A stretch of DNA of 64,000 bases from JAJDXO01 sp965221855 (GCA_965221855.1 CBDCSV010000005.1:310001-374000), one strand, 5' to 3'; positions 25,958-36,574 are shown, counted from the first letter of the stretch. Notes: generated by a model from the letters alone, not told the origin. Made by a program: numbers and translations.

Positions 25958-26015
25958 GGCGGGTCCGCGCCCGAAAAACATACCCGCCCGGATTGCCCTC
26001 TGGTAAACTCCGCCG

Positions 26016-27035
26016 ATGTTCAGAGTATGGGCCGCGGCGCTTGTTCTTGCCGTGACGGCACTGTTGCCGGCGCCTGCCGTTGCCGCCGGTTCCGCCGTTA
26101 TCGTGATGTACCATCGGTTCGGTGAGGACAAATTTCCCTCCACCAACATTCGGCTCGAGCAGTTCGAGGCGCACCTCGAGGAGCTTCGGACCGGCGGGTT
26201 CAACGTCCTGCCGGTCCCGGCGATTATCGATGCCATTCAAAAAGGCGACGCGCTTCCCGACCGGGCGGTCGGCATCACCATCGATGACGGTTATCTCTCG
26301 ATCTACACCGAGGCGTGGCCGCGCCTGAAGCGGGCCGGCTTTCCCTTCACCGTCTTTATCGCCACCGCCCCCATCGACCACCGGCTGCCGGGCTTCATGT
26401 CGTGGGATCAGATCAGGGAGTTGCGGGACAGCGGCGTGACCATCGGCGCGCACACGGCGACCCACAACCACATGCCCGAACACGATGACGCCCGAAACGA
26501 ACGGGAGTTGACCGTCTCGAACCAGCGATTCGAAGCCGAACTCGGGAACGTCCCCGCGCTTTTCGCCTACCCGTTCGGCGAGGGCGGCACCCGCGTGGAG
26601 AAACTGGTTCGCGCCGCCGGCTACCGCGCCGCTTTCGGTCAGCAGTCCGGGGCCGTTCACAAAAGCCAAAACCGGTTCGGGCTGCCGCGCTTCGCGCTCA
26701 ACGAACGGTATGGCGAGATGAACCGGTTCCGGCTGCTGATCAACTCGCTGCCGGTCCCGGTCGCCGATCTCACGCCGAGCGATACGGTAATCGGGGAAAA
26801 CAATCCGCCGGCGGTCGGCTTCACAATCGCCAAGGAATTGGGGCCCCTCTCCCGGCTGGGATGCTTCGCGTCCACCGAGGGCCGCCTGGATATCCAGCAA
26901 CTCGGCCCGAGGCGGGTCGAGCTCAGGCTTTCCCGTCCGTTGCCCGGCGGGCGCTCGCGGATCAACTGCACCATGCCGGCGGATCAGGGCCGGTGGCGGT
27001 GGCTTGGAATCCAGTTCGTGGTTCCGAAACGCTAA
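26016..27035 (+). CDS. Secreted polysaccharide deacetylase
   Basis: A 339-residue exported protein. The first 24 residues form a signal peptide ending PAVAA. A NodB-type deacetylase domain follows, with catalytic/metal residues Asp90-Asp91 in TIDDGY and the zinc pair His146 and His150 in HTATH. A C-terminal domain of about 110 residues after residue 230 has no recognised fold and may bind glycans. It likely removes acetyl groups from a cell-surface or environmental polysaccharide in the periplasm. It converges with the Bax-like gene. Confidence 0.87.
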   Translation: MFRVWAAALVLAVTALLPAPAVAAGSAVIVMYHRFGEDKFPSTNIRLEQFEAHLEELRTGGFNVLPVPAIIDAIQKGDALPDRAVGITIDDGYLSIYTEAWPRLKRAGFPFTVFIATAPIDHRLPGFMSWDQIRELRDSGVTIGAHTATHNHMPEHDDARNERELTVSNQRFEAELGNVPALFAYPFGEGGTRVEKLVRAAGYRAAFGQQSGAVHKSQNRFGLPRFALNERYGEMNRFRLLINSLPVPVADLTPSDTVIGENNPPAVGFTIAKELGPLSRLGCFASTEGRLDIQQLGPRRVELRLSRPLPGGRSRINCTMPADQGRWRWLGIQFVVPKR

Positions 27036-27044
27036 GGGAAATTC

Positions 27045-28052
27045 CTAGATCGCGGGTTCCGGCGAACGGCGGGAAACCGTTTTGACGCCAAGCCGCGCCC
27101 CGTCGAGAGCCTGCAGCCGGTTGAACCGGATCAATCCCTGAATTGTCTCTACGTACTTTTCGCCGCGCTCGGAGTAATTGGTCAGCGTCGTCGCCATTTC
27201 CAGGCCGTGAAGCGGTTGCGACTTGGCCCGTTGGGCGGACCGCAAGGCGCGAAATCCCCGGTAGGCGCGGTGGGTATTGAGATTCTCCATGTACGCCCGG
27301 ACCGCCTCGATCAGGCTTGGAAAGGCCTGAACCTGATGCTTGCGCCCGGCGGCGCGCTTCCGGGGCACCATTTGGCTGTTGCGGGAGAAGGTCCACTGAC
27401 CGAACAGCGCGTTGCCCTCGAGCACGAACCGGGAGGTGCCCCAACCGGTTTCTTCCGCCGCCTGCGCGATCGCCAGCGAGGGCGGGATCACGTCCATGCG
27501 GGCCTGCAGGCCCCTTAGATCGGTGCGCTTTACCTCGTAAACCTCCGACTTGGCCGCCAGCCAAAGCCGGTCGACCGCGGGCAGATCGCCCTTGTGCCCG
27601 AGAATCCGCTCGAGCCGCGCGCGGTCGGCGCGAATCTCGTCGTTCGCCTGAAGGATCAGCGGCAACACCGTCTTGATGAACAGCGCCTTCCGCTTGGCCG
27701 GTACGCGAATCGCCCGCATATCGCTCGGCATGGCGGCGACGAAGTGCCTCGGCACCAGCCCATCCCCGTCCCGCAGCCGGTCGAGGTCGTAGCCGAGCTG
27801 GGCGAAGGTGCGGTCAAGGGTGCTGACCGTCAGCAACGGCGCGCCGCCCGGCTTGGCGACCCGGACCAAGGCGGAAGCCGCGCCCGGCGCGGTTTCGAAT
27901 GCCGGGTCTTCAAGCTTGAATTCAGCCTGGGGCGAGAGGGTCACGGACGCCGGCGGATAGCGCAGCGCCGCCACCATGGCGGCCACGGTGCACAGCCCAA
28001 CAAACCCGATGACCGTCTTTTCGAAGGTCGATTTTCTAGTAGCCTCTGTCAC
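27045..28052 (-). CDS. Bax-like glucosaminidase-domain protein
   Basis: A 335-residue protein with an N-terminal membrane anchor (about residues 12-28) and a C-terminal domain like E. coli Bax, a member of the N-acetylglucosaminidase (FlgJ/LytG-like) superfamily. Landmarks are PPSLAIAQAAEETGWGTSRF, in which the Glu is the likely catalytic residue, NALFGQWTF and the NTHRAYRGFR segment. It probably trims peptidoglycan in the periplasm. The GTG at 28052 is proposed; the open frame extends to 28223, but the extra residues look non-coding. The 222 bases upstream hold no gene. Confidence 0.8.
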   Translation of the reverse strand: MTEATRKSTFEKTVIGFVGLCTVAAMVAALRYPPASVTLSPQAEFKLEDPAFETAPGAASALVRVAKPGGAPLLTVSTLDRTFAQLGYDLDRLRDGDGLVPRHFVAAMPSDMRAIRVPAKRKALFIKTVLPLILQANDEIRADRARLERILGHKGDLPAVDRLWLAAKSEVYEVKRTDLRGLQARMDVIPPSLAIAQAAEETGWGTSRFVLEGNALFGQWTFSRNSQMVPRKRAAGRKHQVQAFPSLIEAVRAYMENLNTHRAYRGFRALRSAQRAKSQPLHGLEMATTLTNYSERGEKYVETIQGLIRFNRLQALDGARLGVKTVSRRSPEPAI

Positions 28053-28274
28053 GACCGGGGTTCCGAATTTGTCACCAACGGCAAAACACAGGCATGGAAC
28101 AAACCCCGCGTTCTTCGGGATCGAAGCGTGCGCGGAATTCCTGCCAGCGCCGCCCTTATACCCAATTCCGGGGTCCCCGGGCCAGCCGTTTTTTGCAGCG
28201 GGACGGCGGCCGTTTGAAGGCACGGCGCCCGGGAGACGCCAAATTACGGCTGAAATTCGCCTGAAACCGGGCGG

Positions 28275-29279
28275 TTACGGGGCAGGGCGCAACAACCCGA
28301 CGATGTCATAAACGTCGTCGAGGACCGGATTTGCGATTTCGGATGCCTTCGCCGCGCCGCGCGCGAGGACCCGGTCCAAATGGGCCGGATCGGCGGTCAG
28401 CCGGGACATTTCGCCGCCGATGGGGGCCAACACCGAAACCGCGAGTTCGGTGATGGATTCCTTGAACCGGGAGAACTGGGCGCCGGCGAATTCCCGGCAT
28501 ACATCCTCCATCGTCTTGTCCGAAAGCGCCGCGTAGATGCCGAGCAGATTGCGGGCTTCGGGGCGATCCTCCAGTCCCGCCGGGGTCTCCGGCAGGGGAT
28601 CCGGATCGGTCTTGGCGCGCCTGAGTTTCCTGGCGATGGTGTCGGCATCGTCGGTCATGTTGATCCGGGAATTTTCCGACGGATCCGATTTGGACATCTT
28701 GTTGGACCCGTCCCGGAGCGACATGACCCGCGTCGCCTCGCCGAGAATCAGCGGCTCGACCATGGGGAAGAAGTCGACCCCGAAGTCGTTGTTGAACTTT
28801 TGGGCGATATCGCGGGTGAGCTCCAGGTGCTGCTTCTGGTCCTCCCCCACCGGCACGTGGGTCGCCTTGTAGGCGAGGATGTCGGCGGCCATCAGGCTCG
28901 GATAGGCATAGAGGCCCACCGAGGCGTTCTCCCGGTTCTTTCCCGCCTTCTCCTTGAACTGGGTCATCCGGTTGAGCCAGCCCAGCCGCGCGACGCAGTT
29001 GAAAATCCAGGCGAGCTCCGCATGGGCGGGAACCGCCGACTGGTTGAAGATGATGTTGGTCTCGGGATCGAGCCCGGCGGCGATCAGGCCCGCGGTCACC
29101 TCCCGCGTGTTGGCCGGCAGCTCCTTCGGATCCTGCCACTGGGTGATCGCATGCAGGTCGACGACGCAATAGATGCACTCGTACTCGTTCTGCAGCGCCA
29201 CCCAATTGCGCAACGCGCCGAGATAGTTGCCGAGATGCAGATCGCCGGTGGGCTGGACGCCGGAAAAGATGCGGGACAT
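28275..29279 (-). CDS. trpS: Tryptophanyl-tRNA synthetase
   Basis: Class I aminoacyl-tRNA synthetase of 334 residues. The HIGH-type motif appears as PTGDLHLGNYLGAL near residue 10, and KMSKS is exact in DGSNKMSKSDPSE near residue 200. It charges tRNA-Trp. The ATG at 29279 gives the usual MSRIFSGVQPTG start; one at 29291 adds four residues. It lies 73 bases downstream of murJ on the same strand. Confidence 0.96.
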   Translation of the reverse strand: MSRIFSGVQPTGDLHLGNYLGALRNWVALQNEYECIYCVVDLHAITQWQDPKELPANTREVTAGLIAAGLDPETNIIFNQSAVPAHAELAWIFNCVARLGWLNRMTQFKEKAGKNRENASVGLYAYPSLMAADILAYKATHVPVGEDQKQHLELTRDIAQKFNNDFGVDFFPMVEPLILGEATRVMSLRDGSNKMSKSDPSENSRINMTDDADTIARKLRRAKTDPDPLPETPAGLEDRPEARNLLGIYAALSDKTMEDVCREFAGAQFSRFKESITELAVSVLAPIGGEMSRLTADPAHLDRVLARGAAKASEIANPVLDDVYDIVGLLRPAP

Positions 29280-29352
29280 GGAAATTCTCAATAAACACGC
29301 CAGGAAGCGGCGGTGTTATGGCGTCCCGGCACCCACGGGTCAAGCTTGGGGG

Positions 29353-30909
29353 TCAAGCGTGGGGATCGGGGCGCTTGAGGAAACTCCTCAGGTCGGCGGG
29401 CCGGGCGGCGCCGGAGACCATCGCCGCGAGACCGAACACCGCGAGACCGCCGACGACCAGGACCGCGAGACCCAGAATGCGGTCGAGTTCCGGTCCCGCA
29501 ACCAGCCCGGCCAGCGCCCCGGACCCCCAGTAGAGCCCCGCTCCCATGACCGCGGCGGCGGCGATGGTCCGCACGAGGCGGGCCTTGAGCCGCGCATCGG
29601 GCTCGAAATGGCCGCGGCGCCACAGCACGATTCCGAGTGCGCACGCATTGAGCCAGCTCGAGACCGCGGTGGCGGCGGCGATCCCCACATGCAGGAACGG
29701 TCCGATCAGGGCGAGGCTGAGACCCACGTTCACCGCCATGGCCGCCACCGATATGGTCACCGGGGTCCTGGTATCGCCACGGGCGAAGAAGCCGGGCGCC
29801 AGCGCCTTGACCAGAACATAGGCCGGCAGGCCCCAGGCGTAGACCGCCAGCGCGGCGGCGGTGGCGCTCGCCTGTTCGGCGGTGAAGGCGCCCCGCTGGA
29901 ACAGCGCCGCGACGATTGGCCCGGCGATGATGGCCAGCGCGATGGCCGCCGGGATAGTCAGCAGCAGCGAAAATTCGAGCGCCCGGTTCTGCGAATGCAT
30001 GGCCGCCGCGTCCTCGCCGGCCCGCAATTGACGGCTGAGCATGGGCAGCAGCGCCGTGCCCACGGCGACCCCGATGACGCCCAGCGGGAGCTGGGTCACC
30101 CGGTCGGCGAAGAACAGGTACGAAATCGAGCCGCTCGGCAGCAGGGAGGCGATGATCATGTCGATCACCAGGTTGATCTGGTAGACGCCGGCGCCCACGG
30201 CGACCGGCACGATGCGCCGGAACAGCAGCCGCACGTCGCCGGTGAGCCTCGGCCAGTTCAGCCGGAGCGCGAACCCGGCGCGCGCCGCCGCCCAATACAG
30301 CCACGCCAGCTGGACGGCGCCGGCGGCGAAGACCCCCCAGGCCAGGGCATGAGCGGGGCTGGGCAGCACCGGCGCAGCCGCGAGCAGGAACCCGATCAAC
30401 GAGAGATTGAGCAGCACCGGCGTCGCCGCGGCGGCGGCGAACCTGCCGACCGAGTTCAGCACCCCGGCCAGCAGCGATACCAGCGAAATGAACAGCAGGT
30501 AGGGGAAGGTGATCCGCGTCAGCCAGACGGTGAGATCGAACTTCTCCGGCTCGTCCAGGAACCCCGGCGCCAGCCCCCGCATCAGCCACGGCATGGCGAT
30601 TTCGGCGAGGGCCGTCACAAGGGCGAGCAGAACGAACAGGACCGCGAGGGATTCCTCGGCGAATTTTCTCGCCGGCGCCTCGCCGTCGGCCTCCAGCTTG
30701 CCGGCGAAGATGGGCACGAAAGCCGACGCGAAGGCGCCCTCGGCGAACAGCCGCCGGAACAGATTGGGCAGCTTGAAGGCGACGAAGAACGCATCGCCCG
30801 TGGCGGTCGCCCCGACGATCGCCGCAATCAGGATATCCCGGATGAACCCCAGAACCCGGCTGACCATGGTCAGGCCGCCGACGGTGAGGATGGAGCTGAG
30901 AAGGTTCAT
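29353..30909 (-). CDS. murJ: Lipid II flippase MurJ
   Basis: A 518-residue MATE-like membrane protein of the MviN/MurJ family, with about 14 transmembrane segments, which flips lipid II across the inner membrane. The start MNLLSSILTVGGLTMVSRVLGFIRD and the segment DAFFVAFKLPNLFRRLFAEGAFASAF are highly conserved. It lies between glnD and trpS as in many alphaproteobacteria. Essential. Confidence 0.95.
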   Translation of the reverse strand: MNLLSSILTVGGLTMVSRVLGFIRDILIAAIVGATATGDAFFVAFKLPNLFRRLFAEGAFASAFVPIFAGKLEADGEAPARKFAEESLAVLFVLLALVTALAEIAMPWLMRGLAPGFLDEPEKFDLTVWLTRITFPYLLFISLVSLLAGVLNSVGRFAAAAATPVLLNLSLIGFLLAAAPVLPSPAHALAWGVFAAGAVQLAWLYWAAARAGFALRLNWPRLTGDVRLLFRRIVPVAVGAGVYQINLVIDMIIASLLPSGSISYLFFADRVTQLPLGVIGVAVGTALLPMLSRQLRAGEDAAAMHSQNRALEFSLLLTIPAAIALAIIAGPIVAALFQRGAFTAEQASATAAALAVYAWGLPAYVLVKALAPGFFARGDTRTPVTISVAAMAVNVGLSLALIGPFLHVGIAAATAVSSWLNACALGIVLWRRGHFEPDARLKARLVRTIAAAAVMGAGLYWGSGALAGLVAGPELDRILGLAVLVVGGLAVFGLAAMVSGAARPADLRSFLKRPDPHA

Positions 30910-31006
30910 GGTCGAATCACGGACGGAACGTCTCGGGTCCCTGGCCGGTGGGGCTGACCGGTTTAGCTGGCCGGTTTAGCGGTCAATGCAGGCAAAAATG
31001 TGGCGC

Positions 31007-33793
31007 CTATTCCGCCGCTTCAACTGTTTCGTCCCCGGAGTTCGCGCGTTCGCCGGTCTTGGTATCGCCGACCGCCTCCATCAGGCGCTCGCGAATTTCC
31101 TCGATCTTGTCGTCGTGGGTGACCTTGAGCCCGAACACGTCCTTGACATAGAACACGTCCACCGCCCGCTCGCCGTAGGTAAGGATGTGGGCGCTGGAGA
31201 TCTTGAGGCCGAGTTTCAGCAGCGCCGCCGTCACGTCGTGCAGGAAGCCCGGCCGGTCCCGTCCATTGACCTCGATCACCGAATCCGTGCTGGAGGCCCG
31301 GTTGTCGATCAGCACCCGGGGGGCCACGTTGAAGTACTGCTGGCGGCGCCCGAGAATGCTCTCCGGGCTCCTGGCGAGTTCCTCGGCCGGATTGTACTTG
31401 CCGGCGAGCCCGTCCTCGATCCGCGTATAGAGGCGCTGGAGCTTGGCCGGTTCGGTGAAGGCGTCGGACTGGGCGTCGCGGATGGAGAAGCTGTCGAGCG
31501 CCATCCCGTCCGACATGGTGACGATCTTGGCGTCCATGATCGTCGCGCCGGCGAGCGCCGTGGCCCCGGCGATCCGGTTGAACAGGCCGGGGTGGTCGGG
31601 GGTGTAGATGGTGATTTCGGTGAAATCGAACTCGTCGTCGATCCGGGTATCGATGTGGAGCGTCAGGTCGCGCTGTTTGGCTTCGCGGACGATCTCCGCG
31701 TGCCGCAGGTGGGTGACGCGGTCATAGGCCAGCCAGTAGGCCGGATATCCCGTGGCGATGTAGTCCTCCAGTTCGGCCCGGTCCCAATCGGCGGCGGCCT
31801 CGCGAAGCTGGTTCTTGGCGGCCTCGATCCGCTGGGTCCGGTTCTCGCTCATCATGTCGCCCTGCATCACCTCGAGCGCCCGGAGATACAGGCCCCGGAG
31901 CAGGCCCGATTTCCAGTTGTTCCAGGTGGTCGGCCCGACTGCCTTGATGTCGGCGACGGTGAGGACGGCGAGGAGCCTGAGGCGCTCCACCGACTGCACC
32001 ACGTCGACGAAATCCAGCACCGTGCGGGGATCGTCGATATCCCGCTTGAACGCGATGTGGCTCATCAGCAGGTGCTGGCGCACCAGCCAGGCGACGGTTT
32101 CGGTCTCCTCCTCGGTCATCCCGAGGCGGGGACACAGTTCGTTCGCCACCTCCTCGCCGAGCACCGAATGGTCGCCGCCCCGTCCCTTGGCGATATCGTG
32201 GAGGAAGACCGCGACGTACAGGGCGCGGCGGGACTGGATTTCCTTGATCGCGGCGGTGACGTTGGGCGTTTCCTCGACGAAGTCGCCGGTCTCGATCTTG
32301 TGCAGGATGCCCATCGCCCGGATGGTGTGCTCGTCCACCGTATAGGTGTGGTACATGTCGTACTGCATCTGGGCGACGACCCGGCCGAAATCGGGAACGA
32401 ATTCGCCGAACACGCCGCTTTCGTTCAACTGCCGGAGCCCGTCTTCGGGGTTCTTCCTGGAGCACAGGATTTCCAGGAACAGCCGGTTGGCTTCCGGATC
32501 GCCGCGGAGACCGTCATCCACCAGATCCAGCTGGCTTGCCACCAGCCGCAGGGTGTTGGGGTGGATGTCCAGATCGTGCTTGTGCGCCTCGTGGAACAGC
32601 CGCAGCAATTTGACCGGGTCTTTCCTGAAGGCGTCGTCGTCGGTGACGGCGAGGCGGCCGCCGTCGACGCCGAAGCCCTCCACGTTCGGCCGCCGCCGGG
32701 GCAGGCCGGGCAGCTTGAAGAACCGGCGTTTCTTGTGCTGGTCCTCGAGCACCGCGCACAGCACCCGGGTGAGATCGCCCACGTCCTTGGAGACCAGGAA
32801 GTAGGCCTTCATGAACTGCTCGACGCCGAGCACGCCGTCCCCGTCGGCGTAGCCCATGCGTTCGGCGATGGCGCTTTGGACGTCGAAGGTCAGGCGCTCC
32901 TCCGCGCGCCCGGTCTTGTAGTGAATGTGGCAGCGCACCGTCCAAAGGAAATTGTCGGCGCTGACGAACCGCTCGCCGTCCTGGGGCGTGAAGACGCCGG
33001 CCTCGACGAGGTCCGGCACCTCGTTGGCCTGATAGAGGTACTTGGCGATCCAGTAGAGGGTCTGAAGATCGCGCAGGCCCCCTTTGCCCTCCTTGATGTT
33101 GGGCTCGACCACATAGCGGGAATCGCCCATGCGCTCGTGGCGCCCGTCCCGTTCGGCCAGCTTGGCCTCGACGAATTCCGGCCCGGTGCCGTTCACGAGG
33201 TCGTTCTGGAAGCGCGTTTCGAACTCGAAGAACAGTTTCTGATTGCCCCACAGCCAGCGGGCATCCAGCAGGCTGGTGCGGATGGTGACGTCGTCCTTGG
33301 CCAGCCGGATGCACTCGTCCACCGAGCGGGTCGCGTGGCCCACCTTGAGCCCCAGGTCCCACAGCAGGTAGAGCATGTACTCGACCACCTGCTCCACGCG
33401 GGGGGTCTGCTTGTAGGGCAGCAGGAACAGCAAATCGACGTCGGAGAAGGGCGCCAACTGGCCCCGCCCGTAGCCGCCGACGGCGACGATGGAAATCTCC
33501 TCGCCGGTGGTCCGGGTGGCGACCGGATAGGCGTGGGCGGTGGCGAAGTCGAAAATCACCCGGACCAACTGATCGATGACGTAGGCATTGGCGCGGACCG
33601 CCGCCTCGCCCCGTCCGTCGGCCTCGAAGCGCCGCTCCACCTCGCCGTACCCGCCGGTGAGCGCCTGTTTCAGAATTTCCAGCACCTCGGCCCGGACGGC
33701 CGCCGAGTAGCCGTCATCGCCCACGGCCTCGTCCATCCGCGCCAGCAGGGCGCGGCGGTCGATCAAATCCCGGCGGCGGGCAATTTCGTTCAT
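31007..33793 (-). CDS. glnD: [Protein-PII] uridylyltransferase / uridylyl-removing enzyme
   Basis: Nitrogen sensor of 928 residues that uridylylates PII when nitrogen is low and removes UMP when glutamine is high. Domains in order: nucleotidyltransferase with GGYGRG...FSDVDLL (catalytic Asp118 and Asp120), a helical linker, the HD hydrolase with HDIAKGRGGDHS near residue 485, and two ACT domains after about residue 710. The ATG at 33793 begins MNEIARRRD; the open frame upstream to 33895 encodes an unlikely extension across the mutS gap. It follows mutS by about 100 bases. Confidence 0.96.
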   Translation of the reverse strand: MNEIARRRDLIDRRALLARMDEAVGDDGYSAAVRAEVLEILKQALTGGYGEVERRFEADGRGEAAVRANAYVIDQLVRVIFDFATAHAYPVATRTTGEEISIVAVGGYGRGQLAPFSDVDLLFLLPYKQTPRVEQVVEYMLYLLWDLGLKVGHATRSVDECIRLAKDDVTIRTSLLDARWLWGNQKLFFEFETRFQNDLVNGTGPEFVEAKLAERDGRHERMGDSRYVVEPNIKEGKGGLRDLQTLYWIAKYLYQANEVPDLVEAGVFTPQDGERFVSADNFLWTVRCHIHYKTGRAEERLTFDVQSAIAERMGYADGDGVLGVEQFMKAYFLVSKDVGDLTRVLCAVLEDQHKKRRFFKLPGLPRRRPNVEGFGVDGGRLAVTDDDAFRKDPVKLLRLFHEAHKHDLDIHPNTLRLVASQLDLVDDGLRGDPEANRLFLEILCSRKNPEDGLRQLNESGVFGEFVPDFGRVVAQMQYDMYHTYTVDEHTIRAMGILHKIETGDFVEETPNVTAAIKEIQSRRALYVAVFLHDIAKGRGGDHSVLGEEVANELCPRLGMTEEETETVAWLVRQHLLMSHIAFKRDIDDPRTVLDFVDVVQSVERLRLLAVLTVADIKAVGPTTWNNWKSGLLRGLYLRALEVMQGDMMSENRTQRIEAAKNQLREAAADWDRAELEDYIATGYPAYWLAYDRVTHLRHAEIVREAKQRDLTLHIDTRIDDEFDFTEITIYTPDHPGLFNRIAGATALAGATIMDAKIVTMSDGMALDSFSIRDAQSDAFTEPAKLQRLYTRIEDGLAGKYNPAEELARSPESILGRRQQYFNVAPRVLIDNRASSTDSVIEVNGRDRPGFLHDVTAALLKLGLKISSAHILTYGERAVDVFYVKDVFGLKVTHDDKIEEIRERLMEAVGDTKTGERANSGDETVEAAE

Positions 33794-33895
33794 GGGCGGG
33801 CGGTCATCCTCGTTCCCGTGCTCACAATACCGGCACTTTATACCGTTGTGGCCCCCATTTGGCACGCGGAACCGGTGCCGGACCCATATGTCCAA

Positions 33896-36574
33896 TCACC
33901 CTTTCAACAACTCCTTCAGCCGGTAGACCAGTTCCAGAGCCTCCTTGGGGCTGAGTTCGTCGGGCGCGCTTTCGGCGAGCGCCTGCTCCAGTTCGGAGGG
34001 CTCGTCCGGCTTCTGCTCCGCCGCAGCCGCCGAAAACAGGGGCAGGTCGTCGGCGAGCCGGGTCACCGCGCCGGTCTGCTTTTCCTCCTCCAGCGCCTTC
34101 AGCACCTCCTCGGCCCGGCCCACCACGGCGCCCGGCAGGCCGGCGAGGCGGCCCACATGGATGCCGTAGGACCGGTCGGCGGCGCCGGAGGTCACTTCGT
34201 GGAGGAACACCACGTCCCCCTTCCACTCCTTGACCCGCATGGCGTGGCAGGTGAGCGCGTCCAGCCGGGCGGACAGATTGGTAAGCTCGTGATAGTGGGT
34301 GGCGAACAGGGTCCGGCAGCCGTTCACCTCGTGCAAGTGCTCGACCACCGCCCAGGCGATGGAGAGCCCGTCGAAGGTGGCGGTGCCGCGCCCGATCTCG
34401 TCCAGGATCACCAGGGAGCGATCGGTGGATTGGGCGAGAATGGCGGCGGTCTCCACCATCTCGACCATGAAGGTGGAGCGTCCGCGGGCGAGATCGTCGC
34501 CGGCGCCGACGCGTGAAAACAATCTGTCGACCACGCCGATGCGGGCGGCCTCGGCGGGGACGAAGGAGCCCATCTGGGCCATCACGGCGATCAGCGCGTT
34601 CTGGCGCAGGAACGTGCTCTTGCCGGCCATGTTGGGCCCGGTGAGGAGCCATATCCGATCGGCCCCGGAGAGCGCGCAGCCGTTGGCGACGAACGCCGGT
34701 CCGCCCGAGCGGACGAGGGCCTGCTCGACCACCGGGTGGCGGCCGCCGGTGATCTCGAAATCCCGCGACCCGTCCACTTGCGGACGCCGGTACCGCCGGT
34801 CGACGGCAAGCTCGGCCAGCGACGAGGCCACGTCGATGGCGGCGAGCGCCCGGGCGGCGAGGGCGATGTCGTCGGCGTGGGACATCACCCGCCCGGCCAG
34901 GCCGGCGAACAGTTCCAGCTCCACGGCGAGGGCCTTGTCGGCGGCGCTGGCGATCCGGCCTTCGAGATCGGACAGCTCCACCGTCGAATAGCGCACCGCG
35001 TTGGCCATGGTCTGGCGGTGAATGAAGGGCGAGTCCTCCGCCGCCGGCATGGTATCCGCGTTCTTCGCCGTCACCTCGACGAAATAGCCGAGCACGTTGT
35101 TGTGCTTGACCTTGAGATTAGCGATGCCGGTTTCCCGGACGTACTTGTCCTGCAGCCCGGCGATCATCTTCCGGCTTTCGTCGCGGAGACCCTTCAACTC
35201 GTCGAAGTCGGGCGCGAACCCGGCCCGGATAAATCCGCCGTCCTTGGTCGACAGCGGCAGTTCGTCGGCCAGCGCCCGGCGGAGATGGTCCACCAGTTCC
35301 CCGTGGGCGCCGAGGTCGCTCACCGGGCCCGAGAGGGACGCCGGCATGGCGCCCGCCTCCAATGTTTCGCGCAGGGCCCCCGCCAGCTCCAGGCCGTCGC
35401 GGACGGCCGCCAGATCCCTGGGACCCCCGCGCCCGAGGGAGATGCGCGACAGGGCGCGCTCCAGGTCGGGGCATTGGGCGAGGCGCTCGCGAACGCCGGC
35501 CCGGAGGCCGTGGTCGTCGTGGAAATGCTGGACCCGGTCCAGACGCCCGTTGATCCGGTCCAGGTCGGTCACCGGCGCGGCGAGCTGAGCGGCGAGCAGC
35601 CGTCCCCCGGCCCCCGTCTGGGTGCGGTCCATGACGCCGAGGAGGGAGCCCGCCCGCTCGCCCGCCATGGTCTGGGCAAGCTCCAGGTTGCGCCGGGTCG
35701 CCGCGTCGATCTCCAGCACCGCCCCTTCGGACAGGCGCCGGGGCCGGGCGATCCTGGGCAGCCGGCCCTGCTGGGTAAGCTCCACGTAATCGATCAGCGC
35801 CCCGCCGGCGGCGAGCTCGGCCCGGCTGAACGCCCCGAAGGCGTCGAGGGCCTGTACGCCGAACAGCGCCTTCAGGCGCCGCTCGCCGCCGGCGCTGTCG
35901 AAGCGGCTGGCGGGCAGGGGGGTCATGACCTCCCGCCAGGGGTCCAGGTCGTCGGCCACGTCCTCCCGGCCGAAAATCCTGTCCGGGATCACCACTTCGC
36001 CGGGGCCGAGCCGCGCCAGCGCCGAGCCCAGCGCGCCCGCGGTCTGGAGGCGGAAGTCGCCCGTGGACATGTCGAGCCAGGCGAGCCCGAAGGAACCCTG
36101 CACCTCGGCCAGCGCGGCGATGAAATTGTTGCGCTTGGCGTCCAGCAGCGTGTCTTCGGTAATGGTGCCGGCGGTAATGGTGCGGACCACGGCCCGCTCG
36201 ACCACCGCCTTGGCGCCCCGCTTTTTGGCCTCCGCCGGATCCTCCACCTGCTCGCAGATGGCGACCTTGAAGCCCTTGCGGATCAGGCGCTGGAGATAGG
36301 TCTCGTGGCTATGGACCGGCACCCCGCACATGGGGATGTCGCCGCCCAGATGCCTGCCCCGCTTGGTCAGCGCGATATCGAGGGCGGCGGCGGCCTCGAC
36401 CGCGTCGTCGAAGAACAGTTCGTAGAAATCCCCCATGCGGTAGAACAGCAGGCAGCCGGGATTGTCCCGCTTGATGGCGAGATACTGGGCCATCATCGGC
36501 GTCACGTCGCCCTTGCCCGCCGGCCGGGCCGGGGCTTCGTCGGAGGGGTCTTGCTTCGGGGCGGGGTCGCTCAC
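33896..36574 (-). CDS. mutS: DNA mismatch repair protein MutS
   Basis: An 892-residue mismatch-recognition ATPase. The Phe-X-Glu mismatch motif lies in YRMGDFYELFFDDA near residue 50. The ATPase has Walker A TGPNMAGKST near residue 640 and Walker B with VILDEIGRGTATFDG near residue 720, and a C-terminal dimerisation tail is present. All motifs look intact, so the many insertion sequences here are not explained by a visibly broken mutS. Confidence 0.97.
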   Translation of the reverse strand: MSDPAPKQDPSDEAPARPAGKGDVTPMMAQYLAIKRDNPGCLLFYRMGDFYELFFDDAVEAAAALDIALTKRGRHLGGDIPMCGVPVHSHETYLQRLIRKGFKVAICEQVEDPAEAKKRGAKAVVERAVVRTITAGTITEDTLLDAKRNNFIAALAEVQGSFGLAWLDMSTGDFRLQTAGALGSALARLGPGEVVIPDRIFGREDVADDLDPWREVMTPLPASRFDSAGGERRLKALFGVQALDAFGAFSRAELAAGGALIDYVELTQQGRLPRIARPRRLSEGAVLEIDAATRRNLELAQTMAGERAGSLLGVMDRTQTGAGGRLLAAQLAAPVTDLDRINGRLDRVQHFHDDHGLRAGVRERLAQCPDLERALSRISLGRGGPRDLAAVRDGLELAGALRETLEAGAMPASLSGPVSDLGAHGELVDHLRRALADELPLSTKDGGFIRAGFAPDFDELKGLRDESRKMIAGLQDKYVRETGIANLKVKHNNVLGYFVEVTAKNADTMPAAEDSPFIHRQTMANAVRYSTVELSDLEGRIASAADKALAVELELFAGLAGRVMSHADDIALAARALAAIDVASSLAELAVDRRYRRPQVDGSRDFEITGGRHPVVEQALVRSGGPAFVANGCALSGADRIWLLTGPNMAGKSTFLRQNALIAVMAQMGSFVPAEAARIGVVDRLFSRVGAGDDLARGRSTFMVEMVETAAILAQSTDRSLVILDEIGRGTATFDGLSIAWAVVEHLHEVNGCRTLFATHYHELTNLSARLDALTCHAMRVKEWKGDVVFLHEVTSGAADRSYGIHVGRLAGLPGAVVGRAEEVLKALEEEKQTGAVTRLADDLPLFSAAAAEQKPDEPSELEQALAESAPDELSPKEALELVYRLKELLKG

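Noticed and set aside
30986..34516. A 1176-codon open frame on the plus strand opposite glnD and mutS
   Set aside because: It is antisense to two clearly conserved genes, has no family motifs and is rich in His, Gly and Arg as expected from the GC-biased opposite strand. The same applies to long frames at 34736-36598, 20573-22408 and 8777-10642.
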